From the NCBI GenBank assembly GCA_025529335.1, contig JAMYHX010000008.1, positions 124,001 through 188,000 on the forward strand: a stretch of DNA of 64,000 bases. The letters run 5' to 3'. The DNA comes from Rhizopus sp. PT2906 (lineage: Eukaryota; Mucoromycota; Mucoromycetes; Mucorales; Rhizopodaceae). Every line of letters starts with the position of its first letter. The stretch's first letter is position 1. Both the position numbers and the translations under genes were made by a program. Below the pieces are notes generated by a model that was not told the origin of the DNA, searched no databases, and saw nothing but the letters and a program-made list of their open reading frames with translations. Below, one piece after another: positions 60,168 to 64,000 of the stretch.

Positions 60168-62174
60168 CTATTTGTGTGTAAAAGGAATTTCCTTTTTCTC
60201 CTCCACTTCTCGGACATCTGGTGTCTGAGATATATCCTCCTTTCGTTGGACAGTGTACGTACTACCGAGGGCAGCATCTGGCGTCGCTCGGACTTGATTT
60301 CCGACTGACTCTGGTGCGAGATGTTTAAGCATTGGTGGTGTTCTTAATTCGAAATATTGATTTTCAATCTTATCCCAATCCACATTGTCGCCTTCTTTCA
60401 ATACCGTGTCTTCACCGTCTGCCGGCTTCGAATTTTGAGCTCTTTTCCGATAGATTATAAAGATGGTTGCACCTATCGCGATAGCCTATAGCTTTTTTTT
60501 TTAAAAAAAAATAGATTTTTTGAATCATATTTACTTACGCCAATAATGACACCAATTGCAATACCAGCTTTTGCCCCAGGGGACAGAGAGGGAGGTAGTA
60601 AAAGGGTTGTATCATTCGTAGTACCAGTGCTATTTGTCGTGCCTGTGGTATTTGATGCACTGGTAGAATTTGCAGTTGCAAGATTATAGGGATAACTTGA
60701 CGCTATTTGCATATTTGATACATCGGTAACATCTATTGCAAGAATGTTTGTTGCTAGACCCTCGATAATCTCACCAGATAATATAAAGAGGGTGTTGTTT
60801 ACAAGCACAGCTATAGTAAAACAAAGTTTATCAACAGGAATCACACATAACAAAGCGTACCTGAATGTCCAAATCTCGGTAAAGATAAAGTGCTACTCAA
60901 GATAACTTGATTCCATGTATTTGTTTCAATGCTGAGCGTAAAAAGGTAGTCGGAAACAGCTGATTTGAAGAAGATGTCAATAACTTTTTCAAGGTTGGAC
61001 AATCATATACCTCTGTTTGCAGAATTCGCCCCTCCAAATAAGATTATATGCTGGGAGTTAGGAGCTGAAGACTTGTTAAATCAGAACATATCAAATAAAG
61101 AAGGAATACTAACCCATTGTACTAGTATGATACACTCTGCCTGAAGGAAATTTATCTTCTGGCGCAGTGTAATTGCGAGTATTCCAATTTCCATTTGCTG
61201 TATTAAACGTGTATCCCCATGATATTTGGGAAATAGACGGTTGTGTAGTACCAATTATTTCACCACCAAGATAATATATAATGCCCGATTTAGGATCAAG
61301 GGTTGCTGTATGAAAGATTGGAATCGCACTAGGTACATTGTTTTGAGGAATAAAATAACTCCAGGTCTATTTTAATGTTGATAAGCATCCTCTTTACAAA
61401 ACGTATCCAAAATTACCTTGGATGTCGTATTGAAAACGGTTAGATTTGTAAATCCTGGAGATCCTGTGACCTTGGGTGCTGAAGCTGCGTCAGCTAAGAA
61501 AACGCTAAACATCATCTTGAGTCAAGAATACTGATACGAAATCAATATAGTTTCATACCCTGTTGTACCGCCAAAGAAACCAATAGTATCCATAGTAGCT
61601 GAAGGTAGATTTGTAGCAGTTCCTCCCCAGCTATAATTGATTAACAAGCAAATTCATGTTGACACCTTATGCCTACATTTTTGTACCGTTCGATGGAATA
61701 TAAGGTGTCAATGTTTGCCAAGTTTTTTGAGATACATCAAATAGAATCGTGTCGTTCATCATATTCAAACCATTGCCGCCTTGAAGTATAATTTGATAAC
61801 CGTTTGGTAATGTTGCAATTTGACAGAACCCTCTTAGCTCAGGGTCAAAAGCATTATTAGAACGTACATCCTGCCAATTGTTTGATAAGGTATCAATAGG
61901 TACAGGAGCTGTGGATTCCAAGTTTAATGTGTATATATTTGGATCACCGCCCCAAGTGTTTGGTTCCATTGTCCCAGTGCCTCCAAAACAACGTATACTG
62001 TTATCATTTCCATAATGAATATATCCACAGCCTGAAGTATAAAAGATTTATTATGCAGTTGGTATCCATGCTGCATCACTTACGAGGATATAAACGATCA
62101 AGATAATACGCAGTAGTCAAATGTATAAAAAAGCCAAGTATTGTACAAGTGATCGATATCCCAGATATTCGCAT
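60168..62174 (-). CDS. Kelch-repeat membrane protein, type I
   Basis: Signal peptide (MRISGISITCTILGFFIHL) followed by an extracellular kelch beta-propeller: CFGGTGTMEPNTWGGD, LPNGYQIILQGGNGL, WGGTATNLPSATMDTIGFFG, PKSGIIYYLGGEIIG, SQHIILFGGANSAN and VNNTLFILSGEII. Next comes a Ser/Thr/Asn-rich stalk, one transmembrane helix (GAKAGIAIGVIIGAIAIGAT) and a basic then charged cytosolic tail ending EEKKEIPFTHK. The first exons are 62174-62084, 62031-61677, 61630-61559, 61504-61417 and 61366 onward; later junctions were only sketched. Such proteins are numerous in Mucoromycota; no specific ligand or role can be named. Confidence 0.8.
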
Positions 62175-63331
62175 TTTTACAGAAAAAAAAAGCTGGTTTA
62201 TGATCATTTTATACTTTTAAATAATTAAAGTGTGACAAAAGGCTTTGCCAGACTGCTTATTTTAGAGTAGAGCAGGTACCACAGCCAAAGAGGCAAGACC
62301 TAAGAATCATAATGCAATCACAACGCCTTGATTCATAATTCTATTCCTCCTGATCATATTGGTATTATAGCCATACAATACACCAATAAAAGAGAAAAAG
62401 AAAGAAAAGTTGAGTGCATCATAATGTGCATGTGGCTTACTGGTGTAAGGGACAATAAAAAGCTATCTGTTCTAGAGTCGATTCGATATTGTTTCCTTAA
62501 TTAGCATCAGTCTGTCTCTACAAGACAAATAGCACTTTTACAAGGCGAGCCATAGCGAGGATGGTCAAGCTTTGTTTTTCAGGCTACAAAATAATTCACT
62601 ATTAAGCTATTAAATGATTATGAATAACATGAAAAAGAAAGAATTATAGTAAATGACACAGTTTTCCCGTTTTAAATGTTGTTCATTCAAAACATACAGT
62701 GAAGGTATGTAACGTTGAAAGCCATCATATCCTGTACCAAGAATTTATGTCACCTTTATCATATTTCCTGCTTTTTATACTTTGGCTATGTTGTTATGTA
62801 TCCCTTCTACAACTGAATAAAATGCATATCTTCAATCTTTCAAACAATATCTTGATGATTGTTACTAAAATATATATACACCAGGAAACAACTTTCTGTA
62901 AAACTATGCTTTGCTTTGACAATTAACAAATCCCAAGGACAATTATTAACCCATGTAGATCGACCGAAAATGACCACCATTTATGCAGGGCCAACTATAT
63001 ATTGCTCTCTCAAGAGTCAACTCTCTTTCTGGCAACTCAGTCCTTCTGCAAGAAAGCTCTAATACAACCAACAATGCTATTTACCCAGAATGACTTCTTA
63101 ACTATTGTTATTTTCCCTTGGATTTGTAAGGGTTGAGTTTTATAAGCTTAGATGCTTGAAATGACCACCAGATCTTTTAAAGTTGAATCAAACTGTGTCG
63201 TATAAAGTAAGATAAAAAGAAGAGATCAGGGACTTTTATAACAAAAGGTTGCCTATTTATTTGAATAAAAGACAAAAATATGAATTGCTTGGTGATTTCT
63301 GCTTTCCACAAGAGCAAGTATTTATACTATT
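62175..63331. other. Intergenic
   Basis: About 1.15 kb upstream of the kelch gene. Two overlapping plus-strand ORFs (62699-63062) show no codon or family signal. I see no repeat or RNA gene. Confidence 0.45.
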
Positions 63332-63586
63332 TCATTGTTTAAAACTTTGGCCTTTTTCCTTATAATTCTTTTTACCTTGTATATTGCCTTCTACATGATC
63401 TAACTTTGACAAAATGACACTCTCGGCTAGATCACGCGTTTGAAGGGCTAGTTTTGCCCCATTACGAGATGAGGCAAAGACTTTATCTACAAGTGATCTT
63501 TTATACAGAAGATCAACCATCTTTTGTAACAATGTTATTCGATTGGATGGTTGATTTCCTGCAGTACCCGATGATGGTATATCCAT
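63332..63586 (-). CDS. Small hypothetical protein, 84 residues (3' end uncertain)
   Basis: Not recognised. An ATG at 63586 opens a well-formed frame: TAGNQPSNRITLLQKMVDLL, KRSLVDKVFASSRNGAKLA, RDLAESVILSKLDHVEGNIQ. It is predicted helical and soluble. A GGTAAAAAG donor lies in the codons after GNIQ (near 63377), so the last 17 or so residues may be intron and the gene may continue to the left. No partner gene is nearby. Confidence 0.45.
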   Translation of the reverse strand: MDIPSSGTAGNQPSNRITLLQKMVDLLYKRSLVDKVFASSRNGAKLALQTRDLAESVILSKLDHVEGNIQGKKNYKEKGQSFKQ

Positions 63587-64000
63587 CAGTCTTAAATTGT
63601 TTTATTAAGGGAAACACTACGCACACGCGAAAATAATGTTAATGTAACGTATACATATTTTTTTTGGGGGGGCTTTACTGTTTGCCTTTCTGTCTTGCTT
63701 ACCTTAAAGACATTTCTTGTTGTCATTTTTTAAAGAAAGAACTGACCACAAAATACTTTATTCTTATAGACACGTCATGCCCAATTGTCATTGACTGTGA
63801 TAAATTCATGCAACAACCCTGTTTTCTTCTAAAATGAATAACGAGCCCTCTCTCTGAACATAATAATGAGGTTATTACGGACTCATCGACATATGCTTCT
63901 CTTATACTTTAGTGTTGTACGGTCCCCTTGAAAAAGTTTTGGCCATTTTTAAAAAGTCATCTTTTTTTTTGAAAGATGCTAGATGAATAAGACGATACTT
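63587..64000. other. Intergenic to the right edge
   Basis: About 410 bp with a T9/G8 run (63659-63674) and T-rich runs. No coding or RNA feature is supported. Confidence 0.4.

Noticed and set aside
1..64000. tRNA, rRNA, snoRNA or CRISPR features
   Set aside because: Reading for tRNA B-box patterns, 5S-like sequence and spaced direct repeats gave no candidate worth listing; a covariance-model scan would be decisive.

Overview
The window is nuclear DNA of a filamentous early-diverging fungus, most likely Mucoromycota (order Mucorales). The reasons are the AT-rich sequence, many short introns (mostly 44-76 bp, GT-AG, little intergenic space), fungus-specific genes (Psr1-type phosphatase, Rom2-type RhoGEF, Sct1/Gpt2 acyltransferase, Lsb1-type SH3 protein), and a DDE transposase remnant of a kind I associate with Mucorales. 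I see no bacterial operons, CRISPR arrays, tRNA or rRNA genes. Gene models were spliced by hand; for nearly every gene the exon lengths and phases were checked to add up to one open frame. Splice coordinates may still be off by 1-2 bases in places.

Layout: 1-16,959 is a run of six minus-strand genes: UGGT (partial at the left edge), RAD9 checkpoint clamp, a Rab GTPase, a diaphanous-type formin, a Psr1/SCP-type phosphatase, and a DDT/WHIM-like PHD-finger chromatin protein. 16,960-20,172 is a gene-poor, decayed patch with a 5'-truncated transposase and a broken unknown gene. 20,173-27,138 is a very large Furry/Tao3/Mor2/PAG1 gene carrying an unexplained in-frame TGA. 27,265-35,991 holds EMC5, prefoldin 3, a candidate tiny spliced gene, an aspartic-protease-like secreted protein lacking its second catalytic Asp, ARP6 and the glycerol-3-phosphate acyltransferase. 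37,341-47,173 holds a PPR protein, a DEP-DH-PH-CNH RhoGEF and a choline/ethanolamine phosphotransferase. 47,630-64,000 holds a C2H2 factor with two finger pairs, ribosomal protein eL31, an AMP-binding enzyme, fumarase, poly(A)-binding protein, an SH3 protein, a kelch membrane protein and one small ORF.

The genes are mostly unrelated housekeeping genes, as expected of a eukaryotic chromosome. One loose theme is polarity and secretion: Furry scaffold, RhoGEF, formin, Lsb1-like SH3 protein, Rab, UGGT and EMC5. Two enzymes belong to consecutive stages of glycerophospholipid synthesis (Sct1/Gpt2 and Cpt1/Ept1). I found no convincing new multi-gene system. The strongest oddities are the TGA at codon 871 of the Furry gene, the pseudo-aspartic protease, three GC-AG introns, a 16-nt fumarase microexon and the candidate 62-aa spliced gene.
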